A DNA stretch of 64,000 nt from JAGQYP01 sp041392305 (GTDB lineage: Bacteria > Bacteroidota > Bacteroidia > Flavobacteriales_D > Crocinitomicaceae), in assembly GCA_041392305.1 (NCBI GenBank), contig JAWKMJ010000015.1, positions 1 through 64,000 on the forward strand, read 5' to 3'. The stretch's first letter is position 1; the number at the start of each line of letters is the position of its first letter. Positions 44,455-53,626 of this stretch are shown here, piece by piece. The notes beneath the pieces are model-generated. The model did not search any database and had not been told where the DNA came from. It saw only the letters and a program-made list of their open reading frames with translations. The translations under genes were made by a program, and so were the position numbers.

Positions 44455-45438
44455 TTATTTCGAGGCAACTTTAAATATGTCGTCTCGAAGATAAAATTTC
44501 TGTGGCACATTAATCTCCTGAATATGGAAAACTTCCTCTATCTTTTCATCATTAAGTATACGCTGCAGTACTTTTTTCATGTATTCTGGCATGGTTGGTT
44601 GCTTTATTACTTCTTCTATCATTTTCTTATCCACCAACTCTGCATTTTGAATAAAAAACCCAATCATATTCATCGAATACTCATCCACTTTTGGTCCTTT
44701 GGCTGCCTTAGAAGGAGCAAAATACTCTTCCTCCAAAATAGCCTGAAACCCTCTTCCTTTTGGATCCGGATACCATTGGTAAGTTTTATTTTCAGCTATA
44801 CCCAATTTATTTGTCATGCCAAGTTTATGAATTATAGCTCTAAGAGGCTTTTTAATGGGTTTTAAGATTGGGTTTTGTCTAAGTTTATCGGTCTTTCTTT
44901 TTTCATCAGGTGTCCAGAGTACAAGAGTAGCAGACAGAGAATCAGGCACGAACACAATGTGAGGCTCCCAGCTATCAACAACTGATGGATTCCAATCTTT
45001 TTGATGAAAATGGTTGGTTATCCCCATTTTTGAAATCAGTTCGTTGTCAACCCCTGGTCTTTTATCAAACAACATGGACTCGTATCCTGAACCAAAAAAG
45101 GCGTAAGAACTTAAAATGTAGTTATTATGATGATGTATGGCATGAGCAGCTAATCCATCTATTTTCTCTTTATTTCTTGGGAAAATATGCAGTTTTAGGA
45201 CAAAATGATCGGTTTCGTAAATGTAGAAAAATGGAATATTGAATTCTGACCATTCATGTTGCTGATATCCCTTATCTATAAAATTTCGCTTTAATACCAG
45301 TTTTAAGAACTCTTTGTCCTGCCCCATTTTTGCCATCAGCGAATGACTGTTTTTATGAAATTCATGTCTATCTACAGATTCTGCTTCAATTTTTAGAAGT
45401 TCTTTTATGTAGGGATGATCCTTGAGAATATCTTGCAT
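44455..45438 (-). CDS. Hypothetical protein with His-rich cupin-like core
   Basis: The 327-residue protein has no signal peptide or membrane helix. A histidine cluster (AAHAIHHHNNYILSSYAFFGSGYES, H99, H102-H104) is followed about 55 residues later by WEPHIVFVPDSLSATLVLW (H160). This order is like the metal-binding His sites of cupins, but the usual cupin motif 1 and 2 are not exact. The C-terminal part is helical. It stands inside the polysaccharide operon between two GT4 genes, so it probably belongs to glycan synthesis or its control. I do not recognise the family. Confidence 0.6.
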   Translation of the reverse strand: MQDILKDHPYIKELLKIEAESVDRHEFHKNSHSLMAKMGQDKEFLKLVLKRNFIDKGYQQHEWSEFNIPFFYIYETDHFVLKLHIFPRNKEKIDGLAAHAIHHHNNYILSSYAFFGSGYESMLFDKRPGVDNELISKMGITNHFHQKDWNPSVVDSWEPHIVFVPDSLSATLVLWTPDEKRKTDKLRQNPILKPIKKPLRAIIHKLGMTNKLGIAENKTYQWYPDPKGRGFQAILEEEYFAPSKAAKGPKVDEYSMNMIGFFIQNAELVDKKMIEEVIKQPTMPEYMKKVLQRILNDEKIEEVFHIQEINVPQKFYLRDDIFKVASK

Positions 45439-45527
45439 AACCCAATTTTTGGTTAAATTTTACTTCCAAAAGTATAAAAATTGGTCATTTGAAGACTGAG
45501 AAATGCTTGAAATAATTATGACTTTTA

Positions 45528-46757
45528 CTAGTCTAATTCTGCTCTATTCGAATGAGGATGGTTTTCAAATTTCAACAGCCGTGCAAATTCTGGAAAATTA
45601 ATCTCTGCGTTAAAATTCGAATTCCAAAAAGATTGGATTTTTTCTGAATCGAACTCATTCCTTTCAAAATCTTGAATTAATTGAGCTAAAATTGATACAT
45701 CAAAATCTTTTGGAAGAAGTTTTCCGGTAAGAGGATTTACAATTTCTGATGTACCCCCAACATCGGTTGCAAGAATTGGGATTCCATAGCTTATTGCTTC
45801 CATCATACTAACAGGCAATCCTTCACTTTCACTAACATTTACAAATACATCAATCCAGTTATTGTCAAGAAATGTTCTTAAATCACTATTGCTAACGACT
45901 CCTTTCCAATCCATTAATACATTATCAGGGAGCTCTTTGACTTTACTTTGAATATTTTGATCCATCTCCTCATTTCCAAAATGTATCCAATGGACTTTCC
46001 TTTTTACCAATTTTAAAGAATCCATAAGTAGATGTACTCTTTTTACAGGATGTAAGCTGGAAACAGATAAAACCACAAGGAACTCATTGTTTTTTACTCT
46101 AGATTTTATGTTTGGCTCCTTTGTTCCTAAGTATGAACGATGAATTTTTCCGATTGAATTCGGAAACCTAGATTTTAAATATTTCGATCCCGACTCTGAA
46201 ATTGTAAAAACCTTTGAAACATATTTCATTTGAAAAGACCGAAATGGAATCGAATAAAGATGACGATCATCATAAACATCATAACCATGAGCTCGAGAAG
46301 AAAAACTCGCCAATTTATGTTCTCTTTTCAAAATACTTAAAATAGATGCCCAATGGTCAAACCAGTAGGAATAAAAGGTGATATGAGACCCCTTCTGCTC
46401 ATCCATTTCTATAAAGTTTTTCAACTGGTCTTTTATACTCAGGTAATTAGCTATTTCATGAAGCAAATTTTTCTTTTCTTTTATTGGCCTTTCTTTCCAA
46501 CAACCTTTGATCATGGAAAAGACCAAGCTGTTATTTTGCAGAAGACGTAGCTTATTTCCTTTGGCTTTTTCAAAATTTCGTATTTCACAGTTTTGCGGTA
46601 TTCTCCTTGGAGTTGAATCCAATTGAAAATAAGCATAAGGGAAAATAACAACCTTATCAAATTCCAGCGACAGTTTTTCTAACTCAGGTTCAATAAAAGT
46701 TTCTGCATTACCGAAAGGATATTCAGCTGTAAATAGATATAAGATTGATTTCTCCAT
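45528..46757 (-). CDS. Glycosyltransferase family 4
   Basis: The 409 residues start LYLFTAEYPFGNAETFIEPE and have the GT4 donor-side blocks VVLSVSSLHPVKRVHLLMDSL and VFVNVSESEGLPVSMMEAISYGIPILATDVGGTSEIV, which hold the ESEG and E-x7-E-type motifs. Acceptor unknown. Start overlaps the stop of the preceding gene by one base (TAATG). Confidence 0.9.
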   Translation of the reverse strand: MEKSILYLFTAEYPFGNAETFIEPELEKLSLEFDKVVIFPYAYFQLDSTPRRIPQNCEIRNFEKAKGNKLRLLQNNSLVFSMIKGCWKERPIKEKKNLLHEIANYLSIKDQLKNFIEMDEQKGSHITFYSYWFDHWASILSILKREHKLASFSSRAHGYDVYDDRHLYSIPFRSFQMKYVSKVFTISESGSKYLKSRFPNSIGKIHRSYLGTKEPNIKSRVKNNEFLVVLSVSSLHPVKRVHLLMDSLKLVKRKVHWIHFGNEEMDQNIQSKVKELPDNVLMDWKGVVSNSDLRTFLDNNWIDVFVNVSESEGLPVSMMEAISYGIPILATDVGGTSEIVNPLTGKLLPKDFDVSILAQLIQDFERNEFDSEKIQSFWNSNFNAEINFPEFARLLKFENHPHSNRAELD

Positions 46758-47980
46758 TATTGATTCCCTTCTAGACTCTCACAGCTTTGAATCAAAAGAT
46801 CTGTCACCTTAGAATATTCAAATCTTGACACATCGAAGATCCCTTTATTGAATGGAACAGTACCATCTAAATATTTTGGAAATTCCTTTTCAATATCCTT
46901 TGGCAGAATGTGAACACCTAACTGATTTTCTCTTATGAACTTCCCTACCGCACCTTCCTCAACTACTATAATGATAGGCGTTTCAAGGTAGATGATCTCA
47001 AAGAATTTTGTCGAAATCAAATCTTTATCCGACTCAGGAAAAAATGCCAAATAGGCTGAAGAGTTCTTTATTTTTCGAAATAGTTCCTGCTCATCAATGA
47101 GTCCATTATGGTGTACATTACCACCCTTAAAAATATTATTTACAGCAGTTTCCGGAGCACCAGTATAAATTTCCCATTTGAAATTCTTGTGGGAATGAAT
47201 CACTTTTTCCAATTTTTCCAAATAGGACTCAATTCCAGGATATAGAGATCCACCATAGATAAATCCTTTTCGGATATGATCACCTTTAATTCCACTTATC
47301 TTTTCCTCATCGTATGCATGTGGAATAACTTTAAACCTATTTTGATAATTCGGATAAATCTTCAACAAGTCTTCTCCCATCTCCTGTGTAGGGTAACAAA
47401 CTAAATCACTCTTTTCTATAGTCTGCCTTTCCATAAACTGTTGGAAGGACTTTTTTTTCCCTTTAAGTTCATTCAAACCATAGTAAAACCCCCATGTCCA
47501 TGGATCCCGAAAATCACTTATTAATTTAACTTTTGGATGTTTTGATTTAAACAAGGTTCCGAAATAAAGCAAAGAAAATGGGGCACCTGTAACAATTAAA
47601 TAATCAATTTCTTTTTTTGAATGAACAGAAGAAAGTTCTTTCAGAAGCTGCTTTTCCCATCTAAAAGCTTTGTCAAATAGATTATGCTTAAAAAAGCTAT
47701 TTAAAAACTTGATATAAATGCGGTATTTTAACTTTTCAAAAAATCCTTTTGGAGCCTCGAGCCAATTGGGATATTTTGCATCTAAAAAATGAAAAGAAAT
47801 GTTTTCAAAATGTTGGAGATACCAATTTTGATTTTCATTCATGTCGGTGGTTATGACTGAAACATCATGGCCTTTTTTTGCTAATTGTTGGCAAAACTTT
47901 GCCCACCTTCTCCCCCCAATTGCTTTTGAAGGTGGAAAAGTATAACATACAATGGTAAAGTGCTTTTTCTTTTTGGTCAT
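46757..47980 (-). CDS. Glycosyltransferase family 4-like
   Basis: The 407 residues have the GT-B N-terminus FTIVCYTFPPSKAIGGRRWAKF and central FRDPWTWGF. The middle and C-terminus (FIYGGSLYPGIESYLEKL, AYLAFFPESDKDLISTKFFEIIYLETPIIIV) follow WcaI/GT4-like enzymes that begin with the FPP-type acceptor loop. The second E of the motif is in FEIIYLE. Coupled by a one-base overlap to the GT4 gene downstream of it. Confidence 0.85.
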   Translation of the reverse strand: MTKKKKHFTIVCYTFPPSKAIGGRRWAKFCQQLAKKGHDVSVITTDMNENQNWYLQHFENISFHFLDAKYPNWLEAPKGFFEKLKYRIYIKFLNSFFKHNLFDKAFRWEKQLLKELSSVHSKKEIDYLIVTGAPFSLLYFGTLFKSKHPKVKLISDFRDPWTWGFYYGLNELKGKKKSFQQFMERQTIEKSDLVCYPTQEMGEDLLKIYPNYQNRFKVIPHAYDEEKISGIKGDHIRKGFIYGGSLYPGIESYLEKLEKVIHSHKNFKWEIYTGAPETAVNNIFKGGNVHHNGLIDEQELFRKIKNSSAYLAFFPESDKDLISTKFFEIIYLETPIIIVVEEGAVGKFIRENQLGVHILPKDIEKEFPKYLDGTVPFNKGIFDVSRFEYSKVTDLLIQSCESLEGNQ

Positions 47981-48013
47981 TTCCTTTTAAATTCCAAAGG
48001 AACCTATTCATTT

Positions 48014-49855
48014 TTATTTGATGATCAATTCTTCAGGATACAGTTTTTCAATATCATTTACAATTTTTATTACTTGCTCAAAGTCCAAACCTAATGTATC
48101 CAGGTACCAACGTATATTTTGATATCTAGGTCTATTTTCTTCTTCGACCAATTTTAATGCTTGTTCTCTTGTAATTTGTCCTTCCCTAATCTGGTTGCTT
48201 CTAAATGTATCATGTTCAGTAAATCCGGCTACCGTGTAATACACATAATTGTAAAATGCAGCCGTCCCATCACCGATACGCCATGTTGTGGGTGTATCTA
48301 CAGCCGTTTCCCATCCATATTCATTGATCAGAGTATCATCTACCTGTTTTTCATCCCACCTCCAATAGTCAAAAATATGGTAGTAGTCTTTTTTCTCAGT
48401 AAAACTTCTGTAATATTCTCCAGATAGTGTGTCCCACAAAGAAGAATTAAAATAGCCCATACTATGCAACATTGCAGCAAATCTTTTTCTATGATACCTC
48501 AATTGTTTAGAAAAGCCATTACTATACACACGTGTTTCTTCAAAATCTGGTTTAATCCCAAGAAATCCAGTTTTAAAATGAGTCACTTCCAATGGATTAA
48601 TACCCCAGAGATTTAAGTTTAGACCAGTTTGTTTCTTCACTTCTTCAACATATCTAAAAAAGTGCTTATCTCCGGCTGTAAGCATCGCCATCATTCCGAG
48701 GTGAGGTGATTTTAGCCAAGCCTCCAAGTTCATTCTAATATTCCTCCTCTTTTTGGATATATCTGCCGCTATAATTATATTTTCGACACCCAATTCGGAG
48801 CACATTCTGCTTATATTTCTTCTGCCCAAATCGGTCACCATTCCCCAGTCATAAGTATAGGTAACCGGTCTTAAATCGAGTTCTTTAATAATCAAATGTA
48901 AACCATAGCAACTATCTCGCCCACCTGAAAATGGTACAATACATTCCAAACCTTTTTCTTTCCTGTAAGGTTCAACCAGCTGCAAAAGCTCCTCCTTTGG
49001 TTTTGGTTTATTTCTGATTTTATAATTTTTACAATAATTGCAGACTCCTTCATCATCAAAATAGATGAACGGCATAGTTTCAGGCAAAATACATTTGCTG
49101 CATCTTTTTAAGGCGTGCTTTTCGTATTTCAGGAGTTTACTTTGGGTCTCATCAAAAATGAATTCTGGGATTAGATCAACTTTTCTGGTATTGTAATCCT
49201 TAAGGTCGATTTCGGAAATATTAAATTTTTCAGATTCAACAATTTCATAAGTCCCATTGATTTGTCTAATTCCCTTACATTGTAGTTGATCCAATGGAAA
49301 TCTTTCAGAAGCAAAATAGATATTACTTTGTTTCTCACCGACATATAAGCTTCCATTGTTTGAAAACAGTACGAGCTTTCCGTGTTTAGGTAAAAATAAG
49401 GCACAAGATATTACTCCTATGCATTTGCTTAATATGTAATCCGATAACTCTTCGATTGGTTTCCCAGAATTCAAATGCTCTAATGTCAAGCCAATGATTA
49501 TTTCAGAATCAATAGAAAACTTCCTGTCTACATTGATAGTATTCCACAGTTCACTATCATTTACGATTATTCCGTTATGAAGAACAAATATGTCGTCTCG
49601 AACAACAGGTTGATTATCACTTAACCCATTGGTAATCAATCTCGAATGTCCAAGAATAAAAGGAGAATTATAGGGCGACACTTTTCTAAGAAGCTGATCG
49701 ATACTGAAATCTGCTCTACGGATTTGAAACTTGCTATTGTTTCGAAAAATCAATCCACTTGAGTCCTTTCCTCTTTGTTTTGCATGATTGGCTAATAATT
49801 TGATTTCAGATTTCTCAACTTTAGATTCCGATATGATTCCGAATATACCGCACAT
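48014..49855 (-). CDS. Fusion of class II glutamine amidotransferase and N-acetyl-sugar amidotransferase (WbpG-like)
   Basis: The 613 residues join two enzymes. Residues 1-225 are an Ntn-type glutaminase: MCGIFGI (nucleophile Cys2), KQRGKDSSGL, RLITNGLSDNQP, LHNGIIVND. Residues about 250-600 are like WbpG/PseA amidotransferases: a Cys4 cluster (C252, C255, C272, C275) and the PP-loop SGGRDS (310-315), with YDWGMVTDLGRRN, LWGINPLEVTH. WbpG normally gets ammonia from a HisH-type class I glutaminase and HisF. Here the glutaminase is class II and fused. It would form an acetamidino group on a sugar. This is inference; the acceptor is not known. Confidence 0.88.
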   Translation of the reverse strand: MCGIFGIISESKVEKSEIKLLANHAKQRGKDSSGLIFRNNSKFQIRRADFSIDQLLRKVSPYNSPFILGHSRLITNGLSDNQPVVRDDIFVLHNGIIVNDSELWNTINVDRKFSIDSEIIIGLTLEHLNSGKPIEELSDYILSKCIGVISCALFLPKHGKLVLFSNNGSLYVGEKQSNIYFASERFPLDQLQCKGIRQINGTYEIVESEKFNISEIDLKDYNTRKVDLIPEFIFDETQSKLLKYEKHALKRCSKCILPETMPFIYFDDEGVCNYCKNYKIRNKPKPKEELLQLVEPYRKEKGLECIVPFSGGRDSCYGLHLIIKELDLRPVTYTYDWGMVTDLGRRNISRMCSELGVENIIIAADISKKRRNIRMNLEAWLKSPHLGMMAMLTAGDKHFFRYVEEVKKQTGLNLNLWGINPLEVTHFKTGFLGIKPDFEETRVYSNGFSKQLRYHRKRFAAMLHSMGYFNSSLWDTLSGEYYRSFTEKKDYYHIFDYWRWDEKQVDDTLINEYGWETAVDTPTTWRIGDGTAAFYNYVYYTVAGFTEHDTFRSNQIREGQITREQALKLVEEENRPRYQNIRWYLDTLGLDFEQVIKIVNDIEKLYPEELIIK

Positions 49856-49905
49856 TTGCTATCTCAGATATTTATTTTGTAAATTTTGAAAGCTGAAATT
49901 TTGAG

Positions 49906-50592
49906 CTATTTAATTTTTTTAGCCGGTATTCCAACGTAAACTCCCTTTTCACTTAAATTTTTATTGACGTAGGATTGGGCTCCGGTTACAACATTATCTT
50001 CTATTTGAATGGCCCCGGCAATTTTTGTTCCCGCTCCGATATAGCTGTTTTTGCCAATTACCGTCCCATGTATAGTAATTCTCTCATGTGTTGAACCTAG
50101 GGTAATTACATTAGGACCTAAAAATGCATTTTCTTTAAGAAGAACATTAGCCGTTAAAATTGTTCCATATTTGATAGTAACATTATCCTCTATTGTACAG
50201 GCATCACCAGTTCGATTTCTTCCTTGAATAATGCAGTTCTTTCCAACTTTCAACCCAATTCCTAATTCACAAAAAGAACCAATAACCGTTCCTTCACCAT
50301 AAACCGATTTTTCATGTAAAATACTATGAGCTCCAACCGAAGTGTTATTTTTCAAATCCACACCTTCCTCAATGATTGTTTGCGAGCCAATAATAACATC
50401 GTTTCCAATTTTGACCTCAGATCGAAATTCTGAAAAATTCCCTACTTTCACGTTGTCTCCGATATGGACATTTTCGGAAATAACTACAAAATTTCCCAAT
50501 ACACAATTGTCTCCAATTTGAGCTCCTTCTTCAATCACACAATCTCTCCCCATTTTGAGATTCTTTCCAATTGATGCAAGTTTAGATATCAT
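49906..50592 (-). CDS. Hexapeptide-repeat acyltransferase
   Basis: The 228 residues are almost completely a left-handed beta-helix: many I-G-x-x-x-x-I or V-G-x-x-x repeats from residue 5 to about 215 (IGKNLKMGRDCVIEEGAQIG, TVIGKNSYIGAGTKIAGAI). A catalytic His is likely in the GSTHERITIHGTVIG block. It belongs to the WbpD/PglD-type N- or O-acetyltransferases acting on NDP-sugars. It lies between the amidotransferase fusion and the PIG-L deacetylase. Confidence 0.88.
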   Translation of the reverse strand: MISKLASIGKNLKMGRDCVIEEGAQIGDNCVLGNFVVISENVHIGDNVKVGNFSEFRSEVKIGNDVIIGSQTIIEEGVDLKNNTSVGAHSILHEKSVYGEGTVIGSFCELGIGLKVGKNCIIQGRNRTGDACTIEDNVTIKYGTILTANVLLKENAFLGPNVITLGSTHERITIHGTVIGKNSYIGAGTKIAGAIQIEDNVVTGAQSYVNKNLSEKGVYVGIPAKKIK

Positions 50593-50603
50593 AATCTTTT
50601 AAT

Positions 50604-51242
50604 CTATTTCAGTATTAATCTAATAATTTCAAAAGCTTCAGCATAGTGGGTATTAATCTGCACTCCTCTCGTTCTTGCCAAAGATCTGATAAATTCTTCA
50701 TTAGAATAAGGTCTGTGCCCTTGAGAAACGTATTCTTTCAAAGCCTTAATTTTTAACTCCAGATATTTCTCCTCTAAAAATACAAATGAAGATGTCTTGA
50801 AAATCATATTATTCCAGGGCATTTCATATCCCATGATCGAGGTAAATTTAAATGCTCTAACACCTTCATCATGAATTGTGGCATGATCCTGATGAATATC
50901 AGAACCTGCAGGAAGTAAAACTAAATCTGGATTGATTAACTTTCTTAAGCCAATTAAATCCTGAAGAATATCTTGCCTATGAGCCTTAAAAATTCTCACA
51001 TCGTATCTAAATAGATGAATATTTTTTTCAGGAACACCTAAAACTGTTGTTGCATTTTTAAGTTCTTTGATCAATATATCTTCAGGATAATTTTTTGGGA
51101 CGGATTTCTCACAGGCAGAAAATGCCGCAACATGTACTTCTTTGCCCTCCTCTATAAATCTTGCTATTGTACCCCCACAACCGAATTCTGCATCATCGGT
51201 ATGAGGAGCAAGTACCAAAACCCTATTGAAATTTGATATCAT
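50604..51242 (-). CDS. PIG-L family deacetylase
   Basis: The 212 residues show the zinc site of the family: APHTDDAEFGCGG (H14, D16/D17) and GSDIHQDHATIHDEG (HxxD/HxDH pattern). It is likely to remove an N-acetyl group from an amino-sugar of the glycan or its precursor. Overlaps the second epimerase gene by 20 bases, which suggests that both act on one precursor. Confidence 0.92.
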   Translation of the reverse strand: MISNFNRVLVLAPHTDDAEFGCGGTIARFIEEGKEVHVAAFSACEKSVPKNYPEDILIKELKNATTVLGVPEKNIHLFRYDVRIFKAHRQDILQDLIGLRKLINPDLVLLPAGSDIHQDHATIHDEGVRAFKFTSIMGYEMPWNNMIFKTSSFVFLEEKYLELKIKALKEYVSQGHRPYSNEEFIRSLARTRGVQINTHYAEAFEIIRLILK

Positions 51243-52404
51243 TTTTATACGACTGAAATTGATCTAAAAATTCTTTAATCTGTGTCACAATTTTTTGCGA
51301 AGCATCTCCATTCCCAAAAATTTTTGGAATCTCAAAGTCATCACTCCCATTCAGGAAATTGCTAAAAGCATCTTCAATTTTACTTGGGTCAGATCCCGTT
51401 TCTTCTAAAATTCCAGATCTCACAAGTTCTTTCCAAGGAGTGGTTTCCAACAAAACAACACAAGGTTTCTTACAAAAGGCAGCCTCTTTCTGTACCCCAC
51501 CTGAATCCGTAAAAACCATTTTGCAATATTTCTGCAATACCATCATCTCAATAAAGGATACGGGATTTATTATGATAATGTTCTTGTTTTCAATTAGTCT
51601 TTCATGAAGGTCTTTCAAATAATCATCATCCAAGCATTTTCGTGTTCTTGGGTGAATTGGAAAAAGAAAAGGAATTTGATAATCATTTGCTAATTTTTCT
51701 ACGGTTGAAAGAATATCCAATAGTTTGTCAAGATTATCCGTATTTAAAGGCCGATGAATAGTTAAAAGAATGTAGTTTCCTTTTTGAACACCGTATTCTT
51801 CCAAAATACTCAATCTCTGATCTATAGATCCCGACAGTTGAAGGAAATTATCATACATTACATCTCCTACATTTTGAATAATGGGATTATTATTACTAAT
51901 TTGTTCATTCGCAACCTCTCTGATTCCTTCTTCCTTTAAAGATTGCTCCCCCTCGAAGGTAGGAGGAAATAAAATTGTAGAGACATGATCCGTCACAATC
52001 CTGTTAATTTCTTCAGGTCTATTCTTTCTTTTTGATCTGATTCCGGCCTCAACATGGGCTACAGGAATGTGTTTCTTAGCCCCAACTAAAGCTGCAGCCA
52101 AAGTTGAATTGGTATCACCATACAGAAGAATACAATCTGGTTGTTCCTGATCAAAAATTTCCTCCATTTTGATCATCATATTTGCAGTCATTATTGTTTG
52201 ACTGGAAGAACCTACTTTCAAATTATAGTTTTCCCTTGGAATGCCTAATTCATCGAAGAATACCTGAGACATATTTTGATCATAGTGCTGTCCCGTATGT
52301 ATTAAAATTTCTTCAAAAAAAGGACTTTTTAAAAATTCTTTTGATACTGGAGCCGCTTTGATGAACTGTGGTCTCGCCCCAATAATAGTTGCAACTTTAT
52401 ACAT
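51223..52404 (-). CDS. UDP-N-acetylglucosamine 2-epimerase family, copy 2
   Basis: The 393 residues have the same family blocks as copy 1: GARPQFIKAAPV, HTGQHYDQNMSQVFFDELGIP, LLYGDTNSTLAAALVGAKKHIP, VAHVEAGIRSKRKNRPEEINR and VFTDSGGVQKEAAF. The sequence differs enough that it may act on a different sugar, for example UDP-2,3-diacetamido-2,3-dideoxy-glucuronic acid (WbpI) next to the WbpG-like enzyme. That is inference. Overlaps the deacetylase and GT genes. Confidence 0.88.
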   Translation of the reverse strand: MYKVATIIGARPQFIKAAPVSKEFLKSPFFEEILIHTGQHYDQNMSQVFFDELGIPRENYNLKVGSSSQTIMTANMMIKMEEIFDQEQPDCILLYGDTNSTLAAALVGAKKHIPVAHVEAGIRSKRKNRPEEINRIVTDHVSTILFPPTFEGEQSLKEEGIREVANEQISNNNPIIQNVGDVMYDNFLQLSGSIDQRLSILEEYGVQKGNYILLTIHRPLNTDNLDKLLDILSTVEKLANDYQIPFLFPIHPRTRKCLDDDYLKDLHERLIENKNIIIINPVSFIEMMVLQKYCKMVFTDSGGVQKEAAFCKKPCVVLLETTPWKELVRSGILEETGSDPSKIEDAFSNFLNGSDDFEIPKIFGNGDASQKIVTQIKEFLDQFQSYKNDIKFQ

Positions 52405-53626
52405 AGGGTTTTCTTAATTCTTCGGCTAAATTCAGCATTTTCTTGTCCATTGCCAAATATTTCTCCGCGATTTCCCTCATCTTTTCAGGGTGATCGGGGG
52501 ACTCTACAATCTTTCCAAAAAAAGAAATAACATTTTTAATATCTACAGGAGACGATTCATTGCTCACTTTAAGGGCAAAATCATGACTTTCAGGGATCTT
52601 CATCAAGTCTGTATCATCATATCCATATAAAAATGGAATGCCTCTTCCGAAGTATTCTCTTGTCTTCAATGAAGATATTTCTTTGATCCCGGATCTGTAG
52701 GTTGCCAAACTGCTGATTGCAATATCGCATTCTGAAACAATTTGCCCCATTTGGTTCCTATCCAGATAACCGACAAATTTCACTCTCGATTCGATACCCA
52801 AATTTTTAACCAATACTTTTTCATCGTCAAAATGCTTACCTGCGCAAACTAACTCCACTTGCCCTTCACTTCCATCATATTGTGCAAGTCCGTTAAGCAC
52901 TCTATCCAGGCCTAAATAATCTGCTTTAATCTCCGCACCCTTCAAAATGAGCATCTTAAAAACTTCATTTGTTTTAGAAAATTCTCTAACAGGAATGGAC
53001 TCTAAATTAATCCCATTACCAACAACAAAAAAGCGATCCTTTTTAATTTGATAGAAAGATTTAAAGAGCTGATAAAGCTCTCCAGAAGTACTACTAATTC
53101 GACAATGGTTAAATATTTTAGTTCCATATACCCGCTCATTTCTAAGAGGTAAGTAGTAAAATGCCAGATTATGTAGAAAATCGGAAACACTTGTTAATTT
53201 CTTTTTATCTTTTGGAATAGTTGCTGGCAAATTTCCATTGATTTCTATTGTTAGATTTAATTTAAGCTGAACAATCTTCCATAGATTTTTACTAGAGGAA
53301 TTATGCCGAAGATAGAAATGAGTGTATTCGTTTTTGTGAGTTTGGAGAAATTCTAGGATGATTTTATAATTGAGTTCATTTTGTCTAAGATGATTAAAGT
53401 ACTTCTTATCAGATTTGGGAACTTGAATTTGTTTTATGAACCCTTCATCTTCATTTTTTTCATAAAAACATGAAAAAAACAATCCAGTGCATTCCACTCC
53501 CTCTAATCCATTCAAGAATTTTATTTGACCGGTCACCTTCTTAGATACAGAAGTCTCAATTGGCCCAAGACTAATAAAAATGTAACCAATCTTTATTGAA
53601 TCAGCTTCTTGCTCACTTCCTTCCAT
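52397..53626 (-). CDS. Glycosyltransferase, GT4-like
   Basis: The 409-residue protein has GT-B-type blocks: IGYIFISLGPIETSVSKKV near the start, LILKGAEIKADYLGLDRVLNGL and VKFVGYLDRNQMGQIVSECDIAISSL in the donor half, then EISSLKTREYFGRGIPFLYGYDD. The usual ESEG motif is replaced by IKEISSLKTREYFG. Its first 34 bases overlap the asnB-type gene end and its end overlaps the epimerase. Acceptor unknown. Confidence 0.8.
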   Translation of the reverse strand: MEGSEQEADSIKIGYIFISLGPIETSVSKKVTGQIKFLNGLEGVECTGLFFSCFYEKNEDEGFIKQIQVPKSDKKYFNHLRQNELNYKIILEFLQTHKNEYTHFYLRHNSSSKNLWKIVQLKLNLTIEINGNLPATIPKDKKKLTSVSDFLHNLAFYYLPLRNERVYGTKIFNHCRISSTSGELYQLFKSFYQIKKDRFFVVGNGINLESIPVREFSKTNEVFKMLILKGAEIKADYLGLDRVLNGLAQYDGSEGQVELVCAGKHFDDEKVLVKNLGIESRVKFVGYLDRNQMGQIVSECDIAISSLATYRSGIKEISSLKTREYFGRGIPFLYGYDDTDLMKIPESHDFALKVSNESSPVDIKNVISFFGKIVESPDHPEKMREIAEKYLAMDKKMLNLAEELRKPYV

